Shown: piece after piece, positions 28,820-38,506 of the stretch
Position numbering within the stretch: position 1 is the first letter of the stretch
How the letters are laid out: every line of letters begins with the position of its first letter
NCBI RefSeq assembly: GCF_016612865.1
Contig: NZ_JAENZZ010000001.1
Location: forward strand, 1,178,001-1,242,000
Direction of reading: 5' to 3'
DNA: 64,000 nucleotides
Origin: Blastococcus sp. TML/M2B
GTDB lineage: Bacteria; Actinomycetota; Actinomycetes; Mycobacteriales; Geodermatophilaceae
Program-made: the position numbers and the translations under genes
The notes under the pieces: model-generated
What the model was told of the DNA's origin: nothing
Databases searched by the model: none
Seen by the model: the letters and a program-made list of their open reading frames with translations, nothing else

Positions 28820-29395
28820 CTACGAGAGCACCCGGCGGATCACGGTGGGATCGCCCACTGACTGGATCTTGACGACTTCGCCCGGTTGCGGCGCGGCAAT
28901 CATCTTGCCGTCACCCATGAAGATCCCCACGTGGTCGATTCCTGGCCTCTCCGGCGAGTAGTCGAAGAACAGCAGATCCCCCGGGCGGGCCTCCGCCATC
29001 GACGGGACCGCTCGTCCCGCCGTCGCCTGCTGAGAGGAGACACGGGGGAGGTCGACGCCCTGACTCTTGTAGACCAACTGTGTGAATCCGGAGCAGTCGA
29101 GACCCTTCGAGGGGTCGGTGCCGCCCCACAGGTAGGGCACTCCGAGATACTGGAGCGCCTTTCCCGTAATGGCGGACTCGCGGTCCGTTCCGGCGACCAT
29201 CGGCGACGCATCGGTTGCGCCGGCGGGCGAACTCGTGGCCACAGCGGGCGGCCGCGAGGCGTCCACCACTAGACCGGCAGCGGTCGCAGCGGACATCCAG
29301 TCGGTCGCTGTCGTGCGCGGTCGCGCACCCAGTGGCGCGAGCTGCGCCTGGATCTCGGCGATGCGTGACTGCACCTGGGACAGGCCATCCATCAT
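28820..29395 (-). CDS. NlpC/P60 peptidoglycan endopeptidase
   Basis: Cell-wall hydrolase cleaving stem peptides, about 191 residues from the ATG at 29395 (GGGAG upstream). The short N-terminus (QVQSRIAEIQAQLAPL) is coiled coil. The NlpC/P60 core shows LGVPYLWGGTDP, catalytic Cys in LDCSGFTQLVY, PGDLLFFD, and catalytic His in IDHVGIFMGDGKMI. No signal peptide is visible, which is odd for a wall enzyme; longer starts up to 29497 do not supply one. It is one of four wall hydrolases on this cargo. Confidence 0.9.
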   Translation of the reverse strand: MMDGLSQVQSRIAEIQAQLAPLGARPRTTATDWMSAATAAGLVVDASRPPAVATSSPAGATDASPMVAGTDRESAITGKALQYLGVPYLWGGTDPSKGLDCSGFTQLVYKSQGVDLPRVSSQQATAGRAVPSMAEARPGDLLFFDYSPERPGIDHVGIFMGDGKMIAAPQPGEVVKIQSVGDPTVIRRVLS

Positions 29396-29707
29396 CAGGT
29401 CTCCCGCTGTCGTGCACCGGTTCGCAGGTCGTCGTCGAGGCAGGCGCATCTGCTGCCGGGACGAGCGGAGCTCAGCATCGACGTCACGACTAGCCAAGCT
29501 AGTAGGCGTCGATGCAGGACGCCGGCACGGCTCGCTGCCGGGACCCTTCTTTGGCCGGCCTGAAGGCGGGATCGGTGTGTCGGAGTCCGCAACGCAGGTC
29601 GCCTCACGAATGGGCGAGCGTGGATTGTCGCGACTACATGACGGGGCTCGTCGTTTCCCGATCCGATCATCGGCTCGCCTCGGGCCTCAGTGCCGAGCGA
29701 ACCGAAC

Positions 29708-29724
29708 TCCTATGTTGAATAGTA
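29708..29724. promoter_or_regulatory. BlaI-type operator between the NlpC/P60 and DyP genes
   Basis: TCCTAtgttgaaTAGTA, one mismatch in the left arm. It lies in the 387-base gap between two divergent genes and can serve both. The rest of the gap shows nothing recognisable. Confidence 0.65.
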
Positions 29725-29782
29725 GCCTGGTCCTGGTGCGCGCCCTTCAGTCTTCACTTTGCCTAGCTCCGCGGATCCTGAC

Positions 29783-31075
29783 GTGACTGACGAGTCGCCG
29801 CCGGCGGACCGACCGGCGGAGAAGCAGGAGCGCGGCCTGTCCCGTCGGAAGCTCTTCGGCATGGCGGGGCTCGGGACCGCGGGCGTCCTGGCGTCTGGGG
29901 CAGTCGGGGGAGTGGTCGGTCGCACGACCGCCGCGAGGCCGCCGTCTCCCGTCGTGTCGTCGTCGGCGGTGCAGGAATTCTCCGCGCCGGTCGAGTTCAC
30001 CGGTACCCACCAGGCTGGCATCGTGACGCCGGCGCAGGACCGGCTCCACTTCGTCGCGTTCGACGTCGTCACCGACAGCCGTGAGGCGCTCGTGGCAATG
30101 CTGGCGTCGTGGACGGCGGTCGCCCGGCGACTGACCGCCGGTGAGATCGTCGGCCCAGAGGACAGTGGTGAGGCGCAGGGACTACCGCCGTCCGGCCTCA
30201 CGCTGACCGTCGGATTCGGACCGACGCTGTTCATGACGGGCGATGGGGTCGACCGCTTCGGACTGGCGGCTCGTCGCCCGTATTCCCTGGTCGAGCTACC
30301 CGTGTTCCCAGGCGACGCGCTCGATCAATCCATCAGCGGGGGAGACCTGTGCGTCCAGGCGTGCGCCAACGACCCCCAGGTGGCGGTGCACGCCGTGCGC
30401 AACCTGGTGCGCCTGGGCGTCGGGGTGGTACGTGTGCGCTGGACCCAACTCGGGTTCGGCCGCACGTCATCCACCAGTACGGCGCAGGCGACGCCGCGCA
30501 ACCTCCTCGGCTTCAAGGACGGCACGGCCAACCTCAAGGCCGAGAACGGCAGCGCACTCGAGCAGTTCGTATGGGTGGGGGAGGACGACGTCGCGTGGCT
30601 GGCCGGCGGTTCCTATCTGGTCACCCGTCGGATCCGCATGCTGATCGAGGACTGGGACCAGGTGCCCGCACCCCACCAGGAGGCGGTGATCGGACGCACG
30701 AAGACCGCGGGCGCGCCGCTGGGTCAGCGAAAGGAATTCGACCCGACCGACTTCGCGGCCGTCAGGGGTGATGGTCCGGCCATCCCGCGGGACTCGCACG
30801 TCTTCCTGTCTCATCCCACCAATTCAGGCACGGCCATGTTGCGGCGTGGGTACAGCTTCGTGGACGGCACAGACGATTCCGGCCGTCTCGATGCCGGCCT
30901 CTTCTTCATTGCCTACCAGCGCAACCCGGATACCGGCTTCGTGCAGGTGCAGCGAAACCTTGCCGCGGATGCGCTCAACCGGTTCATCCAGCACGGGTCC
31001 TCCGCCGTGTTTGCCTGCCCGCCGGGAGTTCGCGATGCCGACGACTGGTGGGGTAGGACTCTGTTCGACGCTTGA
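29783..31075 (+). CDS. DyP-type heme peroxidase with Tat signal
   Basis: Exported dye-decolourising peroxidase (EfeB-like), about 430 residues. The twin-arginine signal is LSRRKLFGMAGLGTAGV. The peroxidase domain shows NLLGFKDGTANL, the distal GxxDG motif with catalytic Asp, the region around FDPTDFAAV and LRRGYSFVDG. Family members oxidise substrates with peroxide or handle heme. The GTG at 29783 was preferred; a TTG at 29759 would lengthen it by eight residues. No efeU or efeO partner is present, so iron uptake is less likely than peroxide defence or electron disposal near the oxidase. Confidence 0.9.
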   Translation: MTDESPPADRPAEKQERGLSRRKLFGMAGLGTAGVLASGAVGGVVGRTTAARPPSPVVSSSAVQEFSAPVEFTGTHQAGIVTPAQDRLHFVAFDVVTDSREALVAMLASWTAVARRLTAGEIVGPEDSGEAQGLPPSGLTLTVGFGPTLFMTGDGVDRFGLAARRPYSLVELPVFPGDALDQSISGGDLCVQACANDPQVAVHAVRNLVRLGVGVVRVRWTQLGFGRTSSTSTAQATPRNLLGFKDGTANLKAENGSALEQFVWVGEDDVAWLAGGSYLVTRRIRMLIEDWDQVPAPHQEAVIGRTKTAGAPLGQRKEFDPTDFAAVRGDGPAIPRDSHVFLSHPTNSGTAMLRRGYSFVDGTDDSGRLDAGLFFIAYQRNPDTGFVQVQRNLAADALNRFIQHGSSAVFACPPGVRDADDWWGRTLFDA

Positions 31076-31213
31076 CCGCATGCGCCCAGGGGCTACTGCG
31101 GTCAACGCCCGTGCAGCGGGTCGAGCGGGCGGGGTGGTCCTGCGGCGACCTGCCCCGTCTCGAAAGGCGGACCGGGACGCCGGCGGATGGTCGGTGTCGT
31201 TCCTCCCAGTGGC

Positions 31214-32965
31214 TCAGGTGGCGTCAGGGTCGTTCGGGCCTTGACGCTTTCCCGTGCCTGGGATGAGCTCGCTGACGTAGGGGTCGTGGCGCTTGCCCGC
31301 GTGTGCCTCGTCCTGCAGGCGCTCGACCAGGTGCGGGTAGTGCGCCTCGAACGCGGGGCGCTCCGAGCGGATCCGCGGGAGCTCCACGAAGTTGTGCCGC
31401 GGCGGCGGGGACGAGGTCGCCCACTCCAACGAGTTGCCGTAACCCCAGGGGTCGTCGCGCAGCGCGAGCTGCCCGTACTTCCAGGAGCGGACGACGTTGT
31501 AGATGAAGGGGATGACCGAGGCGCCGAGCACGAAGCTGAAGATCGTGGAGATCATGTTCAGTGTGGTGAACCCATCAGTGGGCAGATAGTCGGCATACCG
31601 GCGCGGCATCCCTTCGTTGCCCAGCCAGTGCTGGACCAGGAACGTGCCGTGGAATCCGATGAACGTGAGCCAGAACTGCAGCTTGCCCAGCCGCTCGTCC
31701 ATCATTCGGCCGCACATCTTGGGGAACCAGAAGTAGATACCGGCGTAGGCGGCGAACACCACGGTGCCGAACACGACGTAGTGGAAGTGCGCCACGACGA
31801 AGTAGGAGTCGTGCACCTGCCAGTCCAGCGGCGGGGAGGCCAGCAGCACACCGGTCAGCCCACCGAGCAGGAAGGTGACCATGAAGCCGATCGAGAACAG
31901 CATCGGCGTCTCGAAGGTCATCTGACCCCGCCACATGGTGCCGATCCAGTTGAAGAACTTCAGACCGGTCGGCACGGCGATCAGGTAGGTGAGGAAGGCG
32001 AAGAAGGGCAGCAGCACCGCGCCGGTGGCGTACATGTGGTGTGCCCAGACGGCGAGGGCGAGAAAGCCGATGGCCAGGGTCGCGCCGACCATGCCCTTGT
32101 AGCCGAACAGCGGCTTGCGGGCGAAGACCGGGATGATCTCGGTGACGATGCCGAAGAACGGCAGCGCGATGATGTAGACCTCGGGGTGGCCGAAGAACCA
32201 GAAGAGGTGCTGCCACAGCATCGGCCCGCCGTTCTCGGCCGAGAAGATGAGGGACCCGAGGTTGCGATCGGCGAGCAAGGCGAGTAGCGCAGCGGTCAGG
32301 ATCGGGAAGGCCAGCAGGATCATGATGCTGGTGACCAGCGTGTTCCAGGTGAAGATCGGCATCCGGAACATCGTCATGCCGGGGGCGCGGAGGCTCACGA
32401 TCGTGGTGATGAAGTTGACGCCACCGAGGATCGTGCCCAGCCCGCTGACGGCCAGGCCGGTGATCCACAGGTCACCGCCCACGCCCGGGGTGTGCAGCTC
32501 GCTCGACAGTGGCGCATAGGCCGTCCAGCCGAAGTCAGGGGCCCCGCCCGGGGTGGCGACGCTGGAGACGACGATCAGGCTGCCGAAGAGGAACAGCCAG
32601 AACGACAGCGCGTTCAGCCGCGGGAACGCCACGTCGGGAGCGCCGATCTGCAGCGGCATGATCAGGTTTGCGAACGCGAAGAACAGCGGCGTCGCGAACA
32701 TCAGCAGCATGATCGTGCCGTGCATGGTGAACAACTGGTTGTACTGCTCGGGGGAAGTGAACTGAAGGCCCGGCTGGGCTAGCTCGCCGCGCATCAACAT
32801 GGCCATCAGGCCACCGATCATGAAGAACCCGAACGACGCGACCATGTACATCAGGCCGATGGTCTTGTGGTCGGTGGTTCGCAGCAGGCTGGTCAGTCGC
32901 GACCCCTTGGTCGGTGGCGGAGCCAGACTTGGCCGGGAAACGATCGGGGCTGGGGCGATCGTCAT
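31214..32965 (-). CDS. ctaD: Heme-copper (aa3-type) oxidase subunit I
   Basis: Terminal oxidase subunit I, 583 residues with 12 membrane helices, reducing oxygen and pumping protons. Visible are the low-spin heme His region ([15 protein letters not shown]), the CuB/Tyr motif [14 protein letters not shown], the HH pair in [10 protein letters not shown] and the heme ligands in [13 protein letters not shown]. Length and C-terminus fit actinobacterial CtaD. No genes for subunits II, III or IV are in the window, so it must borrow host subunits or serve as an alternative subunit I. It diverges from blaI across two operators. Confidence 0.96.
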   Translation of the reverse strand: MTIAPAPIVSRPSLAPPPTKGSRLTSLLRTTDHKTIGLMYMVASFGFFMIGGLMAMLMRGELAQPGLQFTSPEQYNQLFTMHGTIMLLMFATPLFFAFANLIMPLQIGAPDVAFPRLNALSFWLFLFGSLIVVSSVATPGGAPDFGWTAYAPLSSELHTPGVGGDLWITGLAVSGLGTILGGVNFITTIVSLRAPGMTMFRMPIFTWNTLVTSIMILLAFPILTAALLALLADRNLGSLIFSAENGGPMLWQHLFWFFGHPEVYIIALPFFGIVTEIIPVFARKPLFGYKGMVGATLAIGFLALAVWAHHMYATGAVLLPFFAFLTYLIAVPTGLKFFNWIGTMWRGQMTFETPMLFSIGFMVTFLLGGLTGVLLASPPLDWQVHDSYFVVAHFHYVVFGTVVFAAYAGIYFWFPKMCGRMMDERLGKLQFWLTFIGFHGTFLVQHWLGNEGMPRRYADYLPTDGFTTLNMISTIFSFVLGASVIPFIYNVVRSWKYGQLALRDDPWGYGNSLEWATSSPPPRHNFVELPRIRSERPAFEAHYPHLVERLQDEAHAGKRHDPYVSELIPGTGKRQGPNDPDAT

Positions 32966-33035
32966 CGTCGCGGCTCACTTTCACGGTGGCGGGGCCGACG
33001 ATCAGCTGGGGCTGCGCCCGGCGAGCTGATCGATC

Positions 33036-33052
33036 TTCTAAGCTGAATCGTA
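33036..33052. promoter_or_regulatory. BlaI-type operator 1 between ctaD and blaI
   Basis: TTCTAagctgaaTCGTA, one mismatch to the dyad. The centre is 25 bases from the next operator, so two dimers could bind nearly side by side and control both directions. Confidence 0.75.
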
Positions 33053-33060
33053 GAGGTATC

Positions 33061-33077
33061 TCCTAAGTAGGATCGTA
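33061..33077. promoter_or_regulatory. BlaI-type operator 2 between ctaD and blaI
   Basis: TCCTAagtaggaTCGTA, one mismatch in the left arm. It lies about 80 bases before the blaI start and indicates autoregulation, as in classical bla systems. Confidence 0.75.
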
Positions 33078-33157
33078 GAAGGGGTCGGTGGGGGCGTGTC
33101 CCCTACGAGCGGCCGTCACGGTGCTTCGGCGGAGTCGCGGCGAGAGGAAGTGGGTCC

Positions 33158-33544
33158 ATGCGACCGTTCGGAGAACTTGAGGCGGCGATCATGCGGGATC
33201 TGTGGGAGCGAGCGGAGCCTGCGACCGTCCGAGATGTGCTGGCCTCGCTCAGCACGTCCCGCAAACTCGCCTACACGACCGTGATGACGGTGATGGACAA
33301 CCTGCACCGCAAGGGTCAGGTGACCCGTGAGATGAGCGGCCGGGCGTGGCTGTACCGGCCAGTGCGCACGCAGGCCCAGCACGCAGCGGCCCTGCTGCAA
33401 GACGTGCTGGCGGAGTCCGCAGATCGGCAGGAGGTGCTCATGCACTTCGTCGCCGACCTGGATTCCGACAGCGTCACCCAGCTCAGGTCGGCAGTGGAGA
33501 GCGCGCGCCGGCGCGGTCAGCAGGCTGAAGGCGGCGGACCATGA
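33158..33544 (+). CDS. blaI: BlaI/MecI/CopY-family repressor
   Basis: A 128-residue winged-helix repressor. The start (MRPFGELEAAIMRDLWER), the wing region (TTVMTVMDNLHRKGQVTREM) and the C-terminal dimer helix (LMHFVADLDSDSVTQLRSA) follow BlaI closely. Classical BlaI is cut by its membrane protease partner, releasing target promoters. The protease gene overlaps its stop by four bases. Twelve matching dyads in the surrounding 33 kb suggest that it governs the whole cargo. Confidence 0.93.
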   Translation: MRPFGELEAAIMRDLWERAEPATVRDVLASLSTSRKLAYTTVMTVMDNLHRKGQVTREMSGRAWLYRPVRTQAQHAAALLQDVLAESADRQEVLMHFVADLDSDSVTQLRSAVESARRRGQQAEGGGP

Positions 33545-34485
33545 TCGCCAGCCTGAGTCTGCTCTGCGTGGCGGCCGCGATCCTCCTGGTGGGTCCGCGG
33601 CTGGCATCGGCGCCCTGGGCCCGGCAGGCACCGCGCGTGGCGATCTTCGCCTGGCAGGCTCTGACCATCAGCGCGGTGATCACGGTCGTCCTCGCCGGCG
33701 TCACCCTATTGATCCCGATCACGGCGCTTGCCGGCGATCTCGGCGCAGTCGTGCACGCCTGTGCCATGAGTGTCGCGGACGCCTATGGCGAGTCGGAGTT
33801 GCTGCCGGGGAAGCTCTTCGGTGCCTTTCTGGCCGGTGCGCTCCCGATGTGGCTGCTGATCTGTGGAGTGCGCGTTCTGGGCGGTGGCTGGTGGAGTCGC
33901 CGTCAGCTACGCCGCTCTCTCAGCCTCATCACCGAGACGGACGCCGGCTTGGGCATCTCCGTCATCGAGACGCCCGCCCCTGCCGCCTTCTGCCTGCCGG
34001 GACGGTCGGCGCAGATCGTGGTCACACGGGGAGCGCTGAGCAATCTGTCCAGCTGTGAGTTGGATGGGGTGCTGGCCCACGAGGCGGCTCACCTCCGCGG
34101 CCGCCACAACCTGGCTGTGGCGCTGTCGCAGATCCTGGCGCGTGCTTTCCCTCGTGTCCGCTTGTTCCAGGTGGCCACCCGGGAGACCCGGCAGCTGATC
34201 GAGCTGCTGGCGGACGACGCGGCGCTGCAGCGGGTCGACCGGGTCAACCTGGCCTCGGCCATCGTGAGCCTTGCCGAGATGAAGGCACCTGCTGCTGCCC
34301 TGGCGATGGCTCAGGATGCGGCGGTTCTTCGTGTCTCACGCCTCCTGTCCCCGGAGCCGCCGCTGAATCCGTGGCGGTACCGCGTTGCTGTCGTCGGTGC
34401 ACTGACCGTCGTCGTAGCGCCGCTGCTCATCGCCGGCTACCCCGCCGTGTGTGCCGCGCTGAGCGACATCTGCAACATTCCGTGA
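33541..34485 (+). CDS. M56 (BlaR1-like) membrane metalloprotease without sensor domain
   Basis: A 314-residue polytopic protein. It has about four membrane helices (residues 5-20, 35-65, 95-115 and a C-terminal one) and the zinc site HEAAHLRGRHN near residue 180, with the downstream acidic ligand in ELLADDAAL. It lacks the C-terminal penicillin-binding domain of BlaR1, ending in a last helix and a short Cys-containing tail (VCAALSDICNIP). It presumably cleaves BlaI in response to a signal other than beta-lactam binding. Confidence 0.9.
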   Translation: MIASLSLLCVAAAILLVGPRLASAPWARQAPRVAIFAWQALTISAVITVVLAGVTLLIPITALAGDLGAVVHACAMSVADAYGESELLPGKLFGAFLAGALPMWLLICGVRVLGGGWWSRRQLRRSLSLITETDAGLGISVIETPAPAAFCLPGRSAQIVVTRGALSNLSSCELDGVLAHEAAHLRGRHNLAVALSQILARAFPRVRLFQVATRETRQLIELLADDAALQRVDRVNLASAIVSLAEMKAPAAALAMAQDAAVLRVSRLLSPEPPLNPWRYRVAVVGALTVVVAPLLIAGYPAVCAALSDICNIP

Positions 34486-34509
34486 CTGTGACCGGCAAGC
34501 AGTAGAGCC

Positions 34510-34962
34510 ATGGTCGAGTTGCGTCGACGAACTGTGCTGCTGACAGCTCTGGCGGGGGCGGGCGCCATGGTCTTGTCCGCCTGCGGCTCGGACCCGGACG
34601 AGTCGTCCGACGACGCGCCGGCTGACGTTTCGGCCGACGGAACGGTCTCCATCGCCCCCGACGGGACCCAGGAGGTCACAGTGCTGGTGCGCGACGACTA
34701 CGACTTCTACCCCGCCGCGTTCACAGTGACCGCCGGGCGGGTGCGGCTCTCCCTCATCAGCGAGGCGAAGGAGTTGACGCACAACTTCCGGTTCACGCCC
34801 GGCGCCGGGCCGGCCGAGATCGCCGAAGAGATTCCCATCCTGGCACCGGGCATGAGCGACACGATGGAGTTCACCGTGGATCAGCCCGGCGACTACCAGT
34901 TCGAGTGTTCGTTCCACGTCGCTCTGGGCCAGATCGGGACGATGGCCGTGGCTCCAGGATGA
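34510..34962 (+). CDS. Cupredoxin-like lipoprotein
   Basis: A 150-residue exported lipoprotein with lipobox LSACGSD at about residue 26 and a cupredoxin domain. Likely copper ligands are His in LTHNFRF, Cys and His in FECSFHVALGQ and Met in GTMAV. It could carry copper or electrons at the outer membrane face. It lies just after the M56 gene and before copC/copD, so a copper-delivery role toward the oxidase is reasonable. Confidence 0.85.
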   Translation: MVELRRRTVLLTALAGAGAMVLSACGSDPDESSDDAPADVSADGTVSIAPDGTQEVTVLVRDDYDFYPAAFTVTAGRVRLSLISEAKELTHNFRFTPGAGPAEIAEEIPILAPGMSDTMEFTVDQPGDYQFECSFHVALGQIGTMAVAPG

Positions 34963-35053
34963 CCGGACGCAGGTACGCCCGCGCCGCCGCCAACCTCGTC
35001 GAGGCGATTTCCTGCTCAGCCCCGCCACTCGCCAACAACGCCACTGAGGATTC

Positions 35054-35644
35054 ATGTTCACGTCTGTTCCCCGCAATCTGGTCCTGGTTGCGGCGACGGC
35101 CCTCGCCTCGCTGCTGCTCGTCCTCAGCGGCGGTCCGGCTGCCGCCCACACCGGCCTGCAGTCCTCGACGCCTGCTGACGGAGAGACGCTGACCGCCGCT
35201 CCGGACGCGTTCAGCCTCACGTTCTCCTCGGCGATCGCCTCGGAGTTCGCCCAGGTGGCTGTCACCGGCCCGGACGGGGAGTCGGTCACCTCAGGGGAAG
35301 CTGCCATCGACGGTGCGGTCGTGTCACAGCCGGTCAGCACGAGCGGTGACGGCGCCTACGTGGTGGCGTACCGGGTTGTCTCCGATGACGGCCATCCCGT
35401 GTCCGGCCAGCTCACCTTCACCCTGACGGGCTCCGGCGGTGCGGCGACGGAGACAGCCCCGGCTCAGCCGACTCTGCCGACCACGCCCGCACCCAGCCCG
35501 GACACGGCGACCGCGGTCTCTCCGGCCGTCGACAGCGACGCAGACAGCAGCTGGGGCCTGTGGTTGCTCCTCGTCGCGGCGGGCCTGCTGTTCATCGTGG
35601 CCACGTGGCTCGCGCTGCGCCGGCGCGGCGACACCGGTGGCTGA
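35054..35644 (+). CDS. copC: CopC-domain copper-binding protein
   Basis: A 196-residue secreted protein: signal peptide ending at AAAHTGL, so the mature N-terminus begins with the His copper ligand, then the CopC fold with VVSDDGHPVSGQLTFTL, a Pro/Thr linker, and a C-terminal membrane helix. It donates or buffers copper for CopD, whose gene starts at a GTG inside its stop region. Confidence 0.9.
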   Translation: MFTSVPRNLVLVAATALASLLLVLSGGPAAAHTGLQSSTPADGETLTAAPDAFSLTFSSAIASEFAQVAVTGPDGESVTSGEAAIDGAVVSQPVSTSGDGAYVVAYRVVSDDGHPVSGQLTFTLTGSGGAATETAPAQPTLPTTPAPSPDTATAVSPAVDSDADSSWGLWLLLVAAGLLFIVATWLALRRRGDTGG

Positions 35645-36731
35645 GCCGCGCGTGGACGAGAGCTCCTCGCCGCCGGCAACGGCTCGCCGAGGCCTCCTGG
35701 TCCTCGTTTCCTCGCTGGTGGCCATCGCGGTCTGTGCGCTCACGCTGTGGGCCGGTGGCGCGGCCGCCGTCGTCTCGGTCCCCGGCATTCCAGCCCCGCC
35801 GCCGGTCGTCGCCTGGCTGGTGCCCGCCCTACGGCTGATCGCCGACGCCTCGGCGGTACTGACCGTGGGCTGCCTGCTCGGGGCCGTGGTTCTCGTGCCG
35901 GGAGACACGGTCCTGAGTACGGCCGGCTACCGATGGGTGCGGCTGGCCGGCTGGGGTGCGCTGGCCTGGTCGCTGGCCTCGCTGGCTTCGCTTCCGGTGC
36001 TGCTCGCCGATTTCCTCGGCACGGGGTTCTCGGCGATCTCGCTGCGCGGCGTCTGGAGCTTCGTCGAAAGCGTCGAGCAGGGGCGAGACCTGGCCCTGGT
36101 CGCCGCTCTTGCCGCCGTCGTGGCCATCTTCGCCCGAATCGTCTGGCGTCGGGCCGGTGCCCGGGTGCTATTCCTAGTGGCTCTGATAGCGACTGTTCCG
36201 CCCGCCTTCACCTCGCACTCCGCCGACGCGGCCGATCACGACCTCGCCGTCGCCGCCGTGGCACTACACGTACTCGGTGTGGTGCTGTGGGCCGGTGGCT
36301 TGCTGGCGCTGATGCTCGCCGCCAGGCTCACCGGCCCGGCGCGGACCACCGCGGTCGAACGGTTCAGCCGCCTCGCCGCACCGCTGGCCGTGGTCGTCGC
36401 CGGCAGCGGCGCCGCCACCGCCTACACGCGATTCTCCAGTCCCGGCCAGGTGGTCGACACCGGCTACGGGGTCGTGCTGCTGGCGAAGGTCGTCGCCTTC
36501 GTGGGTCTGCTGGCGCTGGCCGCATGGCACCGCGGGCGGAGCCTCCCGGCGCTGCGGGCGGGTCGCCCGCGAGCGTTCCTACGATTGGCCGGCGCCGAGG
36601 TGGTCCTCTTCGCCGCCACCATCGGGCTCGCCGTCGGGCTGGCGCGCACCCCCACGCCCCCGCCCGTCCTGGACGCAGATGCAGCCGTAGCCGAGCAGCT
36701 GCTGCCTGCCGCCGGCACGGCGGCAGGGTGA
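35637..36731 (+). CDS. copD: CopD-like copper transport membrane protein
   Basis: A 364-residue protein with about eight membrane helices and conserved His in FTSHSADAADHDLAVAAVALHVLGVVLWAGG, the CopD signature, in which His residues line a copper path. The GTG at 35637 overlaps copC. In the CopC-CopD pair it imports copper, which here may feed the aa3 oxidase. Confidence 0.9.
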   Translation: MAEPRVDESSSPPATARRGLLVLVSSLVAIAVCALTLWAGGAAAVVSVPGIPAPPPVVAWLVPALRLIADASAVLTVGCLLGAVVLVPGDTVLSTAGYRWVRLAGWGALAWSLASLASLPVLLADFLGTGFSAISLRGVWSFVESVEQGRDLALVAALAAVVAIFARIVWRRAGARVLFLVALIATVPPAFTSHSADAADHDLAVAAVALHVLGVVLWAGGLLALMLAARLTGPARTTAVERFSRLAAPLAVVVAGSGAATAYTRFSSPGQVVDTGYGVVLLAKVVAFVGLLALAAWHRGRSLPALRAGRPRAFLRLAGAEVVLFAATIGLAVGLARTPTPPPVLDADAAVAEQLLPAAGTAAG

Positions 36732-36785
36732 CCGCAGTTCTGTGAGTACTGCATAGCCCGCCCGAGTCAGGGTTGGAGACGACTG

Positions 36786-36813
36786 TTGACCTGTCGGCTC
36801 GCGGCGCTATCAT
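36786..36813 (+). promoter_or_regulatory. Promoter of the ArsR-led operon
   Basis: TTGACC and TATCAT separated by 16 bases, a good sigma-70-type match in high-GC DNA. A small dyad CGG-acaacg-CCG follows at 36814, near the likely start of transcription, and may be the ArsR-family operator. Confidence 0.55.
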
Positions 36814-36829
36814 CGGACAACGCCGATGG

Positions 36830-37222
36830 ATGGAGCGCGCTGTGACCAGGACGACGAAAACGAGGACGACCGAGCCACCGGTCGATGAGGCCGGTGCGCT
36901 CTCGACGGCCGCGTGCCTGTTCCGCAGCCTCGGTGACCCGATGCGGCTGGCGATCATCCGCCACTTGATGCTGGGCCCGCACCGGGTCGTGGACCTCACC
37001 CGGCACCTGGACGGCCCCGCGCAGAGCTCGGTGTCCGCGGCGCTGGCCTGCCTGCGGGACTGCGGCCTCGCGGAGAGCCAGCCGCAAGGCCGGGCGTCGC
37101 TGTGGTCGCTGAGCACCCAGTCCGAGCTGCTGGAGCTGCTCGCCTCGGCCGAAAAGCTGCTGGCCGCGACCGGTGACCAAGTTGCGCTCTGCCCGGTGTA
37201 CGGAACGGGAACCTCGTCGTGA
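36830..37222 (+). CDS. ArsR-family metal sensor, CmtR-like
   Basis: A winged-helix metalloregulator of about 130 residues (LFRSLGDPMRLAIIRHLMLG, QSSVSAALACLRDCGLAES). The Cys-x3-Cys in ACLRDC and a C-terminal Cys in VALCPVYG match the positions of the Cd/Pb ligands of mycobacterial CmtR. The ATG at 36830 or a GTG at 36842 could start it. It leads an operon with a methyltransferase-like membrane protein, a cation transporter and lspA, overlapping the second gene. Confidence 0.85.
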   Translation: MERAVTRTTKTRTTEPPVDEAGALSTAACLFRSLGDPMRLAIIRHLMLGPHRVVDLTRHLDGPAQSSVSAALACLRDCGLAESQPQGRASLWSLSTQSELLELLASAEKLLAATGDQVALCPVYGTGTSS

Positions 37223-37846
37223 CCGTCGCCGCGCTCGTCCTCTACGTCATCGCCCTCGTCGTGCTCTTTGGTGTGCGCTCCTGGACCCAGCTGCGCCACA
37301 CCGGGTCCACGGGGTTCGTCGGGATCTCGGGCACTCCGGCCGACGCCGGCTGGTGGGGCGGGGTGCTGTTCGTCGCAGCGATGGTGCTCGGCCTGGCCGG
37401 GCCGCTGCTGGCGGTGGCCGACGTCGTGACCGCCGACCCGCCGCTGGCGGTGCAGGTCGCCGGCCTGCTGCTGGCGCTGGCCGGGTTCGCCGCGGACGCT
37501 GGCCGCGCAGACCGGCATGGGCGCCTCGTGGCGGATTGGCGTCGACCCGGGCGAGCGCACCGACCTGGTCACCGGCGGCGTGTTCGCACACGTCCGCAAC
37601 CCGATCTTCACCGCCATGACCGCCGCGCAGGCCGGTGTCGTGCTGATGGCCCCGACGTGGGTGAGCGTGCTTGCGCTGATCGCGCTGGTAGCCGCAGTCC
37701 AACTTCAGGTCCGAGCTGTGGAAGAGCCGTACCTGCGCGGTGTACACGGCGCGGCCTACGACGCCTACGCGGCCCGCGCCGGCCGCTTCGTCCCCGGCAT
37801 CGGCCGGCTGACCGCTCCTGCTTCCGCCGAGAGGACTCCAGCGTGA
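37219..37846 (+). CDS. Isoprenylcysteine methyltransferase-like membrane protein, one-base frameshift
   Basis: A polytopic membrane protein of the ICMT/PEMT-like family, 208 residues after correction. The N-terminal half holds three membrane helices; the second half has the family signature LVTGGVFAHVRNPIFTAM and VEEPYLRGVHGAAYDAYAARAGRFVPGIG. An extra base near 37494 (GCGGACGCTG) breaks the frame; removal gives AATLAAQTGMGASWR. In metal operons such proteins are common but their substrate is unknown. Confidence 0.8.
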
Positions 37847-38506
37847 CCGCCGAACCGTCGGTACTCAGCGATCAGGAGACCGACCGGCTGACCCGCCGCG
37901 GGCTGCGGCTGGCGCAGTTCACCGTCGTCTACAACGTCGCCGAAGGCGCTATCGCCATCACCACCGGGCTCCTCGCCGGGCTGGTCTCCCTCGTCCGGCT
38001 TCGGCGTGGACTCCGGCATCGAGTCCCTGGCCGCCATCCTGGTGGGGCTGCGGCTGTCCGCGCGGCTGCGGCGCGGCGCCATCGATGAGGCCAAGGAGCG
38101 CCGCGCACTCAAGGCCGTGGCGATCACCTTCTTCATCCTCGCCGCGTACGTGACCGTGGAGGCGGTGCGCAGCCTGCTCGGCGACGAGGAGCCGAGCACC
38201 TCGACCGTCGGCCTGGTGCTGCTGGCCGCCTCCATCGTCATCATGCCGCTGCTGGCCGCGGCCAAGCGCCGCGTCGGGCTGGCCCTGGGCGGTGACCCGC
38301 TCATCCTCGCCGACGCGGCCGAGACCCGGATCTGCGTGTTGCTCAGCATCTCCACGCTGGCCGGCCTCGGGCTGTACGCGCTGACCGGCGCCTCATGGCT
38401 GGATCCAGTCGCTGCCCTCGTCATCGCCGTGATCGCCATCCACGAGGGCCGGGAGGCCTGGGAAGGCGAGCTCGTCGAAGACGACGACGACGACGATGAC
38501 GACTGA
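37843..38506 (+). CDS. Cation transporter with poly-Asp tail, one-base frameshift
   Basis: A small CDF-like (TMEM163-type) cation transporter, 220 residues after removing one extra C near 37995. The corrected stretch LVGFGVDSGIESLAAI is the usual second-helix motif with Asp and Glu metal ligands. A second motif is GDPLILADAAETRI. The protein ends in eight consecutive Asp residues after a Glu-Leu-Val-Glu stretch, a likely cytosolic metal-binding tail. It overlaps its neighbours on both sides. Confidence 0.8.

Noticed and set aside
31187-32287. A 366-residue open frame antisense to ctaD
   Set aside because: It is rich in Val, Glu, Gln and Arg as expected for the shadow of a membrane protein gene; the ctaD frame is unambiguous.
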